From Bacillota bacterium (GTDB lineage Bacteria > Bacillota > Clostridia > Christensenellales > UMGS416): 64,000 bases of DNA. The stretch's first letter is position 1, and each line of letters opens with the position of its first letter. Positions 23,161-32,339 of this stretch are shown here, one piece after another. The position numbers were made by a program, and so were the translations under genes. A model generated the notes under the pieces. The model did not search any database, was not told the DNA's origin, and saw only the letters and a program-made list of their open reading frames with translations. The DNA lies in contig JAEWRW010000028.1 of the NCBI GenBank assembly GCA_023398815.1, positions 1-64,000 on the forward strand, read 5' to 3'.

Positions 23161-25803
23161 TCACAGCTTCCGCAGCCCGTCCATGCGTTCCTGAATACGG
23201 GCCAGTTTTTCCCGTCCGGCGGCCAGCTTCTGGCGCTCGCCTTCCACCACATGGGCCGGGGCCTTCGCCACGAAACCCTCGTTGGCGAGTTTGCCTTCCA
23301 GCGCACCCAGTTCCTTCTGCAGGGCACTGAGCTCCTTCTCAGCGCGGGCCAGCTCCTGGGCCACATCTACCAGCTCGCCCAGCGGCAGGTAGAGCGTGCC
23401 GGCACTGCACACGGCCGAGACAGAACTCTCCGGCGCGGCGCTGCCCTGGGGCAGGAAGGCCACCGCCGACAGCCCTGCCAGCGTCGTCAGGTACCGCTCC
23501 AGCCCTCCAAGGGTCGCCGCAGTGGACTCGTCGGTCACGATGGTCAGTGCGGGCTTTTTGGCCGGGGGCACCTTCATGTCGGAGCGGATGGTGCGTACGG
23601 CGGTGATGACTTCCATCGCCAGGGCGAAGCGCTCCTCGTCACCCTCCGTGGTGGGGAAGTCGCTGGCCTTGGGCCAGGCCGCGCGCATGATGGTCTCACC
23701 CTCACTGGCGGGCAGGTGTTCCCACACCGCCTCGGTCACGAAGGGCATGAAGGGATGGAGGAGTTTGAGCGCCGCCCGCAACACGGTCACCAGCACCGAG
23801 GCCGCCGTCTGCTTGTCCTCGGCGCTGCCGTTGTAGAGCCGCGTCTTGGTCAGCTCAATGTACCAGTCGCAGTAGCTGGACCAGATGAAGTCATAGACCT
23901 TCTGGGCGGCCAGGCTGATTTCGTAGTCGTCGAGGTTCGCGGTGACTTCCGCCGTCGTGCGGGCCAACCGCGCCAGAATCCACCGGTCGGTGGCGTCCAG
24001 CTGCAGGGCTGAGAGCGGCTTGAGCTCGATGCCCTCGATGTTCATTAGCACAAAGCGCGACGCGTTCCAGATCTTGTTGGCAAAGTTGCGCGCAGCCTCC
24101 ACCTTATCGGGGGAGAAGCGCAGGTCATTGCCCGCCGAGATACCCTGGGAGAACGAGAACCGCATGGCGTCGGCACCGTATTGATCGATGATCACCAGCG
24201 GGTCGATGCCGTTGCCCAGGGACTTGCTCATCTTGCGGCCCTGGCTGTCACGCACCAGGCCATGGATGAGCACCGTGTGGAACGGTGGCTTGCCCATGTG
24301 CTCAATGCCCGAGAAGATCATCCGCGCCACCCAGAAGAAGATGATGTCGTAGGCTGTCACCAGCACACTCGTGGGGTAAAAATAATTGAGGTCAGCGGTG
24401 TCATTGGGCCACCCCAGGGTGGAGAAGGGCCACAGCGCCGAGGAGAACCAGGTGTCCAGCACGGCCTCTTCCTGTTTCAGGTTCGCGCTGCCGCACTGTG
24501 GGCAGACGTCCGGGTCCTCCCGGCTCACAATGGTGTGCCCGCAGCTCTGGCAGTACCAAGCCGGGATGCGGTGCCCCCACCACAGCTGGCGGGAGATGCA
24601 CCAGTCGCGGATGTTCTCCATCCAGTTGAAGTAGGTCTTGGCATAGCGCTCGGGCACAAACTTCGTCTCCCCGCTGCGCACGGCATCGATGGCCGGGTCG
24701 GCCAGGGGCTGCATCTTCACAAACCACTGGTCGGAGATGAGCGGCTCCACCGTGTGGTGGCAACGATAACAGGTGCCCACGTTGTGGGTGTAGTCCTCGG
24801 TTTTGACGAGCAGCCCCAGTTCCTCCAACCGGGCAACCACCCGCTTGCGGCCCTCGGCGGCGGTCAGCCCAGCGTATTCGCCGGCGTTCTCGTTGAGGAT
24901 GCCGTTCTCGTGCAGGAGGTTGATCATCGGGAGATTGTGCCGCAGCGCCAGTTCATAGTCGTTGGGGTCGTGGGCAGGGGTGATCTTCACCGCGCCGGTG
25001 CCAAACTCGGCTTCCACGTAGTTGTCGGCTACGATGGGGATTTCTCGGTTCATGATGGGCAGCAGCACGGTCTTGCCCACGAGTGCGGCATAGCGCTCGT
25101 CGTCGGGGTTGACGGCCACGGCGGTGTCACCGAGCATCGTCTCAGGCCGGCTGGTGGCCACCACGATGGAGCCGCTGCCGTCGGCCAGGGGGTAGCACAG
25201 GTGCCACAGCTTGGAGGTGCTCTCCTCGTACTCCACCTCGGCGTCGGAGAGTGCAGTCTTGCAGTCCGGGCACCAGTTGATGATGCGGTTGCCACGGTAG
25301 ATGAGGCCCTTCTCATAGAGGCGCACGAACACCTCGCGCACGGCCTGGGAGCAACCGTCGTCCATGGTGAAGCGCAGGCGCTGCCAATCGCAGGAGGAAC
25401 CTAGCTTCTTGAGCTGCTCCACAATGATGCCGCCGTACTTCTCATACCACTTCCATGCCCGCTCCAGGAAGGCGTCGCGGCCGATGTCCTGCTTGGTCAG
25501 GCCCTCGGTTTTCAGGGCTTCGATGATCTTGACCTCAGTGGCGATGCTGGCGTGGTCGGTGCCGGGCACCCACAGTGTGCAGTAGCCCTGCATCCGTTTG
25601 GTGCGGATGAGGATATCCTGCAGTGTGTTATCGAGCGCATGGCCCACGTGCAGTTGGCTGGTGATGTTGGGCGGGGGAATGACGATGGTAAACGGCTCTT
25701 TGGCCGGGTCAGGCTCGTCATGGAAGTAGCCACGCTCCACCCATTGGGCGTAGATGCGCGCTTCGGCGGCCTTCGGGTCGTAAGTTTTCTCCATTTCCTG
25801 CAT
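23161..25803 (-). CDS. valS: Valyl-tRNA synthetase
   Basis: Class Ia synthetase charging tRNA-Val, with editing of mischarged threonine. The 880 residues contain the HIGH region (PPPNITSQLHVGHALDN, near residue 45), the CP1 editing domain, a zinc-type insertion (CQSCGHTIVSREDPDVCPQC), the KMSKS loop (KMSKSLGN, near 524), the anticodon-binding domain and a C-terminal coiled coil (LVDVAQELARAEKELSALQKEL). ATG 25803 is preferred: AAAGGAG lies eight bases upstream in mRNA sense, and TYDPKAAEARIYAQW starts where the family starts. Expression is controlled by the T-box upstream. Confidence 0.97.
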   Translation of the reverse strand: MQEMEKTYDPKAAEARIYAQWVERGYFHDEPDPAKEPFTIVIPPPNITSQLHVGHALDNTLQDILIRTKRMQGYCTLWVPGTDHASIATEVKIIEALKTEGLTKQDIGRDAFLERAWKWYEKYGGIIVEQLKKLGSSCDWQRLRFTMDDGCSQAVREVFVRLYEKGLIYRGNRIINWCPDCKTALSDAEVEYEESTSKLWHLCYPLADGSGSIVVATSRPETMLGDTAVAVNPDDERYAALVGKTVLLPIMNREIPIVADNYVEAEFGTGAVKITPAHDPNDYELALRHNLPMINLLHENGILNENAGEYAGLTAAEGRKRVVARLEELGLLVKTEDYTHNVGTCYRCHHTVEPLISDQWFVKMQPLADPAIDAVRSGETKFVPERYAKTYFNWMENIRDWCISRQLWWGHRIPAWYCQSCGHTIVSREDPDVCPQCGSANLKQEEAVLDTWFSSALWPFSTLGWPNDTADLNYFYPTSVLVTAYDIIFFWVARMIFSGIEHMGKPPFHTVLIHGLVRDSQGRKMSKSLGNGIDPLVIIDQYGADAMRFSFSQGISAGNDLRFSPDKVEAARNFANKIWNASRFVLMNIEGIELKPLSALQLDATDRWILARLARTTAEVTANLDDYEISLAAQKVYDFIWSSYCDWYIELTKTRLYNGSAEDKQTAASVLVTVLRAALKLLHPFMPFVTEAVWEHLPASEGETIMRAAWPKASDFPTTEGDEERFALAMEVITAVRTIRSDMKVPPAKKPALTIVTDESTAATLGGLERYLTTLAGLSAVAFLPQGSAAPESSVSAVCSAGTLYLPLGELVDVAQELARAEKELSALQKELGALEGKLANEGFVAKAPAHVVEGERQKLAAGREKLARIQERMDGLRKL

Positions 25804-25924
25804 GGGGATGCTCCTTTCAGCCTTCATCAGGACCAAGGACGGGCGGGGCAACCCACGCCAGCGGCAGGCCGCCGCTTTGCATTGCGTTCAGGCTACTGCG
25901 CATGGGTGCTCTCACCTCCTTGCA

Positions 25925-26152
25925 AACAGAAAAGCCGTTTCCTCCCAAAGGACGAAACGACTTCGCGGTACCACCTTCATTCGGGAGGAAGCCCTCCCGC
26001 ACTCAAACCGATAACGGAGCGACCCGTTCCGGGTTGTTACCCCCGGAAAGCTCAAAAGCGACGTTCGGCTTGGGCCGGCCCGGCGCTCTCCCAGCCATGG
26101 AGCGCCTCTCTGTGGGGTGCCATCTGCCTACTCCTCTTTGTCATTGCCTTAC
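25925..26152 (-). promoter_or_regulatory. Valine T-box leader of valS-folC
   Basis: On the minus strand the T-box sequence AATGAAGGTGGTACCGCG lies at 25981-25964, followed by a terminator: GTCGTTTCGTCC and GGAGGAAACGGC pair around TTTG and precede TTTTCTGTTT (25963-25925). In stem I an AGTA motif lies near the 5' end, and GAAC-GTC on the 3' side of the specifier loop gives a candidate valine codon GTC at 26062-26060. Uncharged tRNA-Val would stabilise the antiterminator and let valS be transcribed (established T-box mechanism). Confidence 0.92.
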
Positions 26153-26158
26153 CAAATA

Positions 26159-26186
26159 ATTATACTCCGAGCAACATCATTGTCAA
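26159..26186 (-). promoter_or_regulatory. Consensus sigma-A promoter of valS
   Basis: In minus-strand sense TTGACA (26186-26181), 16-bp spacer, TATAAT (26164-26159). Both boxes are perfect. The promoter begins 11 bases from the stop of the carboxypeptidase gene on the same strand. Confidence 0.88.
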
Positions 26187-26196
26187 TCCCGGCACG

Positions 26197-27108
26197 TCAT
26201 CCGTTCCCGGATGGGGCCGTTGTAGTGTCGGCCTCCTCCGGCGGTTGGTGGGCAACCTGTTTCACCCAGAATTCCTCATAGGATTTGTAGCCCTTCTCGT
26301 GCATCAGTTCCGCGCTCTCAACACCGATGAAGCGGACATGCCACGGCTCGGCGATGTACCCGGTGATGTGTTTGTTGTCCTGGGTGTAGCGCACGATGAA
26401 ACCGTACTTCCAGGCGTTTTTGGTGAGCCACTTGGCTTCCTTGCTGCCGGAGGAGACAAATCCGCCAGCCCTCTTTTTCAAGTCCACCGCCAAGCCGGTC
26501 TGGTGTTCGCTGTACCCTGCACGGGCGCGGGAGCGATCGGGCGAGCGCTGGCGCGAGCCGGTGTTACTGTTCAGGTGCTTCTGGGTTCTATAGGAGCGAT
26601 ACCCTCGGGAACGCGCATACAGCGAAACGCCATCCTCTTTGGCGGCTGCAATCATCTTCTTTAGGGCCTTGGCGGCGTCGGGGCGCAGGCGCGCGCTGCC
26701 CACGGTCTTGAGCTTCTCCGGCTCGTAGCTTTTTGGCAGCTTTCGGTTCTTGTTCACCAGCACCGTCAGGGATTCGGGGTCGTCCACCGTCGTCGTCTTG
26801 ACGTAGAAACCCAGGTCAAGACCCACATTCACCCTCCACACCACCGTGGAGGGTTTGTAAGTCGGGTGCTTTTTATGGAATTTCAGGTAGCGCTTTTTCT
26901 TGGCCGCCTCGTAGTAGTATAGCTTTTTTGCCTTCGCCAAGAAGGCTGCATCGTTATCCTCCGCTGTGGCGGCCAGCACAACCGCACTGCCCGGCGTCCA
27001 TGCGTGTTGCAGGTTAGGGCCGACGGCCAGCAGCAGGAGCGCGCCCAGCAGAGCGGCGAGGGTGAGGGGGACAAGACGAGCGGCGTGAACAACCCGTGAG
27101 CGTTTCAT
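26197..27108 (-). CDS. VanY-type D,D-carboxypeptidase (M15B)
   Basis: The 303-residue protein has an N-terminal hydrophobic segment (residues 12-31), a signal peptide or membrane anchor, so it acts outside the cell on peptidoglycan. The C-terminal half carries the M15B zinc site: SEHQTGLAVDL with His202 and Asp209, then EPWHVRF with the catalytic Glu254 and His257. LYARSRGYRSYRTQ is the substrate-side motif. These enzymes remove the terminal D-Ala from the peptide stem. Nothing here (no vanR/S/H/A) suggests vancomycin resistance. ATG 27108 has AAAGGAG upstream; a promoter with repeat motifs lies at 27133-27168. Confidence 0.88.
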   Translation of the reverse strand: MKRSRVVHAARLVPLTLAALLGALLLLAVGPNLQHAWTPGSAVVLAATAEDNDAAFLAKAKKLYYYEAAKKKRYLKFHKKHPTYKPSTVVWRVNVGLDLGFYVKTTTVDDPESLTVLVNKNRKLPKSYEPEKLKTVGSARLRPDAAKALKKMIAAAKEDGVSLYARSRGYRSYRTQKHLNSNTGSRQRSPDRSRARAGYSEHQTGLAVDLKKRAGGFVSSGSKEAKWLTKNAWKYGFIVRYTQDNKHITGYIAEPWHVRFIGVESAELMHEKGYKSYEEFWVKQVAHQPPEEADTTTAPSGNG

Positions 27109-27132
27109 GGCAACTCCTTTGCGTGGTTACCC

Positions 27133-27168
27133 GTTCCAATTCCGTTCCAATATAGTACAATTGGAAAC
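27133..27168 (-). promoter_or_regulatory. Repeat-rich operator/promoter of the carboxypeptidase gene
   Basis: GTTCCAAT occurs at 27133-27140 and 27144-27151, and its inverse ATTGGAAAC at 27160-27168, leaving an inverted repeat around TATAGTAC. In minus-strand sense the block contains TATATT as -10 with TTGGTA 17 bp upstream. The repeats overlap the promoter, as an operator would. The regulator is unknown. Confidence 0.5.
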
Positions 27169-27204
27169 AAATACCAACTGGCAATTTGCCGGGCAGAACT
27201 CATA

Positions 27205-27254
27205 TTGACAGAATCCGAATTATTTGCAAAAATAGTGGCAGAACATTCGGGTAG
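27205..27254 (+). promoter_or_regulatory. glyA upstream region with possible paired PurBoxes
   Basis: TTGACA at 27205-27210 is a perfect -35 but no clear -10 follows at 17 bp. AATCCGAATTAT (CCGAAT at 27215-27220) and the inverted ATTCGG (27245-27250) each differ by one base from the CCGAAC core of the B. subtilis PurR box; their centres are 30 bp apart, close to the known inverted-pair geometry. glyA is a PurR target in B. subtilis. Confidence 0.4.
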
Positions 27255-27278
27255 AGTCCAAGCTCTGGCCGATCAACT

Positions 27279-27293
27279 GAATAGAGTCTATTC
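27279..27293. repeat. Short perfect palindrome in the glyA leader
   Basis: GAATAG, three bases (AGT), CTATTC: a perfect 6-bp inverted repeat 45 bases before the glyA start. It could be an operator or a small mRNA hairpin. Confidence 0.4.
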
Positions 27294-27337
27294 GTCTTTG
27301 TTTCGTTCACAATTTTGCTTCGATAGGAGGATGGAAC

Positions 27338-28591
<1,254 letters not shown>

Positions 28592-28606
28592 GTTCACCCA
28601 ACAACC

Positions 28607-28636
28607 AAGGGCTGTCGCGTTGCGACAGCCCTTTTT
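28607..28636 (+). terminator. glyA terminator
   Basis: AAGGGCTGTCGC (28607-28618) pairs perfectly with GCGACAGCCCTT (28622-28633) around a three-base loop, followed by TTT. It also touches the end of the convergent J-domain gene and may serve both directions. Confidence 0.9.
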
Positions 28637-29066
28637 ACTTGTGGATGAGCCTTCGATAGTCCTCCATGAGGGCGATGAACTGGCTGGCGTCGCCGCCGGT
28701 GTCGGGGTGGTGCTGCTTGGCCAATGCGCGGAAACGTGCCCTCACAGCGTCCTCGTCTGCGTCGGCCGGCAGGCCCAGGCGAAGGAGTGCCTCGGCATCG
28801 AAGTGCAGCGCACCGGCCCCGTCGTTCTCCGGCCACAGCGCCTGCCACACGAAGGACCAATATTCGGCCACGACCCGTCGATGTGTTTCGGCGTCCATCG
28901 CCACCAGCACCGCCAGCGGGTATTTTGCCGCTTTCGGAACCCCGTCGTGCAGGTCAAAGAAGGTGTCCCACACCAGAGGGGAGGAGCGCTGTCCAGCTCT
29001 TTGCCGGAATTGCTCTTCCAGCCGCTTCAACTCCCGCAGTTTTCGTTTCACTTCACTAGCGGTCAA
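28635..29066 (-). CDS. Small protein with C-terminal J domain
   Basis: The 143-residue protein starts at TTG 29066 behind AAGGAG. Its N-terminal 85 residues form a charged helix (SEVKRKLRELKRLEEQFRQRAGQRS) and an unrecognised segment; the last 50 are a J domain, LGLPADADEDAVRARFRALAKQHHPDTGGDASQFIALMEDYRRL, with the HPD motif that stimulates Hsp70 (DnaK). Having the J domain at the C-terminus and no zinc-finger or substrate domain makes it a specialised co-chaperone whose N-terminus would choose the client. The client is unknown. Confidence 0.75.
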   Translation of the reverse strand: MTASEVKRKLRELKRLEEQFRQRAGQRSSPLVWDTFFDLHDGVPKAAKYPLAVLVAMDAETHRRVVAEYWSFVWQALWPENDGAGALHFDAEALLRLGLPADADEDAVRARFRALAKQHHPDTGGDASQFIALMEDYRRLIHK

Positions 29067-29191
29067 TGGGTGCTCCTTCCAGCCCCATGGCAGTGTTTTT
29101 GCTTCATTTTATCATGCCAATGCCATCCGCGACAGCTTTCGCCCGCATAGTTGCCGCCGTCCTGCGCAGGATACAGGTGGAGGTGTATGTA

Positions 29192-29701
29192 ATGTCCATC
29201 ACATTGACCCAGAAAGAGCGGATGCTGCTGGAGGATCAGAAGACCCACGAGCAGATCTGCATCGAAAAGTACCAGCAGTACGCCAACCAGGCGCAAAACT
29301 CGCAGCTCAAGCAAATTTTCCAGGCCAACGAGCAGAGCGAGCGCACCCATCTCAACTCCATCAACCAGCTGCTCAGCGGCACCGTGCCACAGATGGCTCA
29401 GCAGGGCGGTCAGCAGCAACAGCAGCAACCCCAACAAGCCCAGCAGAACCCGATGATGGCCCAGCAGGCGCAACAGGCGCAGCAGTCCACGCCCCAACAG
29501 GGCTTGAAGAGTGACAAAGACCTGTGCACCGACATGCTGATGACGGAAAAGTATGTCTCCAACAGCTACGACACATCCATCTTTGAGTTCAACAACACCA
29601 ATGTGCGCGACGTGCTCAACCACATCCAGAAAGAGGAGCAGAAGCACGGGGAGGCCATATCACAGTTCATGGTGACCAACGGACTGTATTCCGTGCAGTA
29701 A
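29192..29701 (+). CDS. CotF-family spore coat protein
   Basis: The 169 residues show a Coat_F ferritin-like helical bundle: TLTQKERMLLEDQKTHEQICIEKYQQYANQAQNSQLKQIF and, after an insert, LCTDMLMTEKYVSNSYDTSIFEFNNTNVRDVLNHIQKEEQKHGE. A Gln-rich low-complexity loop (about residues 72-108) separates the halves. CotF relatives are coat components or general anaerobe surface proteins and imply sporulation ability. GGAGG precedes ATG 29192. The region ahead (GCATAG near 29148 and GGATACAG near 29168) may hold a sporulation sigma-factor promoter, but the match is loose. Confidence 0.85.
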   Translation: MSITLTQKERMLLEDQKTHEQICIEKYQQYANQAQNSQLKQIFQANEQSERTHLNSINQLLSGTVPQMAQQGGQQQQQQPQQAQQNPMMAQQAQQAQQSTPQQGLKSDKDLCTDMLMTEKYVSNSYDTSIFEFNNTNVRDVLNHIQKEEQKHGEAISQFMVTNGLYSVQ

Positions 29702-29706
29702 CGCAG

Positions 29707-29731
29707 AAGCCGGCCAATTGGCCGGCTTTTT
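29707..29731 (+). terminator. Terminator of the coat protein gene
   Basis: AAGCCGGCCAA (29707-29717) and TTGGCCGGCTT (29718-29728) form a perfect stem followed by a T-run. Confidence 0.9.
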
Positions 29732-29818
29732 CCTTCCAGCGCTGCCGGGGATTTCTCTGTATGATTCACCGCCGCACTCCCACACTAGGGGAACACGGGA
29801 CGCAGGGAGGAATGGAGC

Positions 29819-30106
29819 ATGGGAGAGCTGTATGTGCATGTGGCAGGGCAGAAAGTGATCGTACCCCCACAACAGGTGGAGCGGTATGGGCTGCGTCCGG
29901 GCATGCGAACACCCTTTTCGGGGCTGGTTATTGAGGGAGAGGGCGGCGTGCCGCCCACGCAGGAGACAGGGGAGCGTGACAAGGAGCAGGAACATGACGC
30001 GATGGATGAGTTCACCACGTTGGAGAATGGACTGACCCTTTCGCAATCGGAGATTCTGGACTTCGCCGATGGACGGGACAATTCTCCTCAGGATAACGAC
30101 GCCTGA
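29819..30106 (+). CDS. Hypothetical protein, 95 aa, possible AbrB-like N-terminus
   Basis: GGGAGG precedes ATG 29819, so the gene is probably translated. Residues 5-38 (YVHVAGQKVIVPPQQVERYG, then LRPGM) resemble the swapped-hairpin AbrB/SpoVT fold, where a basic-plus-proline strand is followed by a helix and an LGLKPGD-like turn; the match is by eye only. The C-terminal half is acidic and disordered except for a helix (LTLSQSEILDFAD). If the fold is right it could be a small DNA-binding regulator; otherwise its function is unknown. It sits between the coat gene and an inverted J-protein gene, with no operon partner. Confidence 0.55.
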   Translation: MGELYVHVAGQKVIVPPQQVERYGLRPGMRTPFSGLVIEGEGGVPPTQETGERDKEQEHDAMDEFTTLENGLTLSQSEILDFADGRDNSPQDNDA

Positions 30107-30115
30107 TGTTCAGGT

Positions 30116-30517
30116 TCAGGAGAACAGCATGTAGCGCACGTAGGCAAAAAACAGATAAAACAGCCCACCGGTCAGGGCCAGCGCCAGCAGGATGAGCAGG
30201 GCCACCACGCCCCCGCCTGCCCGGCGCTTTTGCTTTGTCGGGGGTCTATCGTCGTAGGACGTATCAGGCTGGGTGGTACGGCTGTATACTACGGACGGTT
30301 CGGGCTCGGGGTCCCTGAGCGTCAGGTCATAATTGCGGCGTTTCTGCGGGTCTGCAAGCACCGCGTAGGCCTCGTTAACCCGCTGCATCAGCTGTTGGCT
30401 GCGGGGGTCATTGGCAGTCAGATCAGGGTGGTATTTCTTAGCCTGTACGCGGTATGCGGCTTTGATGATGTCCGCCGATGCGTGGCGGTCCACGCCAAGC
30501 ACTTCGTAATGGTTCAT
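30116..30517 (-). CDS. Membrane-anchored J-domain protein
   Basis: Residues 1-65 are a J domain (NHYEVLGVDRHASADIIKAAYRVQAKKYHPDLTANDP with HPD at 30-32, and QLMQRVNEAYAVLADPQKRRNYD). A disordered Pro/Asp linker follows, then a basic patch (KQKRR) and a single membrane helix (GGVVALLILLALALTGGLFYLFFAY, about residues 103-127) at the C-terminus. The J domain would face the cytoplasm and recruit DnaK to the membrane. A convergent layout with the preceding gene leaves nine bases between stops. The partner is unknown. Confidence 0.8.
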   Translation of the reverse strand: MNHYEVLGVDRHASADIIKAAYRVQAKKYHPDLTANDPRSQQLMQRVNEAYAVLADPQKRRNYDLTLRDPEPEPSVVYSRTTQPDTSYDDRPPTKQKRRAGGGVVALLILLALALTGGLFYLFFAYVRYMLFS

Positions 30518-30664
30518 CCAGTCACCTCATGTTGGCCGCGCGCGGCGACCTCTCATGGTATTTTAACCCAATCTCTACCAATTTCAAAGTCCAACCTGGT
30601 ATCTTATGGTTATCCTAAGACGAAAATGCCTTTCATTTTGTTGACAGGATGTGACAAGGCGTAC

Positions 30665-30704
30665 TTTACAGCGCCCATTGGGGATGCTATAGTATATCCG
30701 ATAG
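30665..30704 (+). promoter_or_regulatory. iscR promoter with overlapping palindrome
   Basis: TTTACA (30665-30670), 17-bp spacer, TATAGT (30688-30693). CTATAGTATATCCGATAG at 30687-30704 is an imperfect 18-bp palindrome (14 of 18 positions symmetric) covering the -10 box. Rrf2/IscR repressors bind such sites, so autorepression of the operon when Fe-S clusters are plentiful is likely. Confidence 0.65.
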
Positions 30705-30729
30705 TTTCAGTTGGAAATGGAGGGGCGGC

Positions 30730-31161
30730 ATGAAGTTTTCCACCCGCAGCAAATATGGTCTCAACGCCATGCTGCACCTGGCATTGTGCGGCGGCGGCGG
30801 ACCGGTGTCCATCAAGGACATCTCCGAAGCCCAGAGCATCTCGGAGGCCTACCTGGAGCAGTTGTTCATCCCGCTCAAAAAGGGCGGCTTCATCCACTCG
30901 GTGCGCGGGGCGCAGGGGGGATATACACTGGCTGACCGGCCGGAGAACATCTCAGTGGGCGCCATCATCCGCACGCTTGACGGGCCCATTGCCCCGGCAG
31001 ACTGCGTGGGCGAGGCCAGCGCCGGCTGTGCACGTGGCGACGAGTGCCCCGGCAAGCTCGTGTGGGAGAAGCTCTCCCGCAGCATCAACGATGTGATTGA
31101 CTCCTTCACTCTGGCTGACGTGCTGGAGGAATACCAAACCAAAGACAGGAAGGGACACTGA
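30730..31161 (+). CDS. iscR: Rrf2-family Fe-S cluster regulator IscR
   Basis: The 143-residue regulator has the Rrf2 winged helix (FSTRSKYGLNAMLHLALCGG; VSIKDISEAQSISEAYLEQLF; LKKGGFIHSVRGAQGGYTLAD) and the three-cysteine cluster site Cys92, Cys100 and Cys106. The spacing is near that of E. coli IscR (92, 98, 104). Cluster-bound IscR represses the isc operon; demand for clusters relieves it. The stop overlaps the next start (TGATG), so iscR, the desulfurase and the scaffold gene form one operon under the promoter at 30665. Confidence 0.92.
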   Translation: MKFSTRSKYGLNAMLHLALCGGGGPVSIKDISEAQSISEAYLEQLFIPLKKGGFIHSVRGAQGGYTLADRPENISVGAIIRTLDGPIAPADCVGEASAGCARGDECPGKLVWEKLSRSINDVIDSFTLADVLEEYQTKDRKGH

Positions 31162-32321
31162 TGGAAAAGCGCAACATCTATCTGGACAACGCCGCCACCA
31201 CCGCCGTGCGGCCGGAAGTGCTGGAGGCCATGCTTCCCTGGTTTACGCAGGAGTTTGGTAACGCCTCCAGCGTGCATGCATGGGGCCGCCGCAGCCAGCG
31301 CGTCGTGGATGAGTCGCGCGAGAAGATCGCGAGTTTGCTGGGCGCGCAGGCGTCGGAGATCTACTTCACCTCCGGCGGCACGGAGGCCGACAACTGGGCG
31401 ATCAAGGGGTATGCCACCCGCCACCGGGAGAAGGGCCTCCACCTCATCACCAGCGCTGTGGAGCACCACGCCGTGCTGCATACCTTCGATGTGCTGAAGA
31501 AGCAGGGATTTGAGGTGACGGTGTTGCCGGTGGATGAGGGCGGGCTTGTGGAGCCCCAGTCCCTGCGGGACGCCTTGCGGCCCGACACGATTCTGGTGAG
31601 CGTGATGCTCGCCAACAACGAGGTTGGTGCCATCCAGCCCATCGCGGAGCTTGCGAAGATCGCCAAGGAGGCCGGTGCGGCCTTCCACACCGACGCCGTG
31701 CAGGCTGTCGGTCATATCCCGATCAACGTGAAGGAACTGGGTGTGGACATGATGACGTTCTCGGCCCACAAGTTCCACGGCCCCAAGGGCATCGGCGCGC
31801 TCTACATCCGTCGGGGCGTGGCGCTTGATAACCTGATGGACGGCGGGGCTCACGAGCGTGGCCGCCGTGCCGGCACCATCAATCATCCAGCCATCGTGGG
31901 CATGGCCAAGGCGCTGGAGTTGTCGGCGGGGGAGCTTCCCGAAGCCGGCATCCGTATCGCCGCCCTGCGCGACCGCATGATTGACGGCATCCTCGCCACG
32001 GTGCCGCGCTCCCGTGTCAATGGAGACCGCGTGCACCGCCTGCCCGGCAACGTCAACGTGAGTTTCACGGGCATGGAGGGTGAGGCTCTGGTGCTGAGCC
32101 TGGATATGGCTGGCATCGCCGCCTCCAGCGGTTCGGCCTGCTCGTCGGGGTCGCTCGATCCCTCCCACGTGTTGCTGGCGATGAACGTGCCCATCGGTTC
32201 GGCCCAGTCGGCCCTGCGCCTGACGCTGGGGGAGGAAACCACCCAGGACGACGTTGACTACACCATTTCCAAGGTCGCCGAGATCGTCGAGCGGCTGCGC
32301 GCCATGTCCCCCATCGCATAA
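31161..32321 (+). CDS. iscS: Cysteine desulfurase IscS/NifS
   Basis: This class-V PLP enzyme takes sulfur from cysteine and passes it to the scaffold. The 386-residue protein has IYLDNAATTAVRPEVLEAM, GNASSVHAWGR, FTSGGTEADNWAI, HTDAVQAVGHIPI, the PLP lysine in SAHKFHGPKGIGALY (Lys204) and the persulfide cysteine in SSGSACSSGS (Cys327). It overlaps the iscR stop and is followed by the scaffold gene after 18 bases. Length fits the IscS/NifS branch used for Fe-S assembly. Confidence 0.95.
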   Translation: MEKRNIYLDNAATTAVRPEVLEAMLPWFTQEFGNASSVHAWGRRSQRVVDESREKIASLLGAQASEIYFTSGGTEADNWAIKGYATRHREKGLHLITSAVEHHAVLHTFDVLKKQGFEVTVLPVDEGGLVEPQSLRDALRPDTILVSVMLANNEVGAIQPIAELAKIAKEAGAAFHTDAVQAVGHIPINVKELGVDMMTFSAHKFHGPKGIGALYIRRGVALDNLMDGGAHERGRRAGTINHPAIVGMAKALELSAGELPEAGIRIAALRDRMIDGILATVPRSRVNGDRVHRLPGNVNVSFTGMEGEALVLSLDMAGIAASSGSACSSGSLDPSHVLLAMNVPIGSAQSALRLTLGEETTQDDVDYTISKVAEIVERLRAMSPIA

Positions 32322-32339
32322 ATAGAAGGAGCGACAACG

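Noticed and set aside
24181..25404. Plus-strand open frame of 407 codons inside valS
   Set aside because: Antisense shadow of valS; no family resemblance and no start signal.
26197..27108. Vancomycin-resistance vanY
   Set aside because: No vanR, vanS, vanH, vanA or vanX nearby; the gene is a housekeeping-type peptidoglycan carboxypeptidase.
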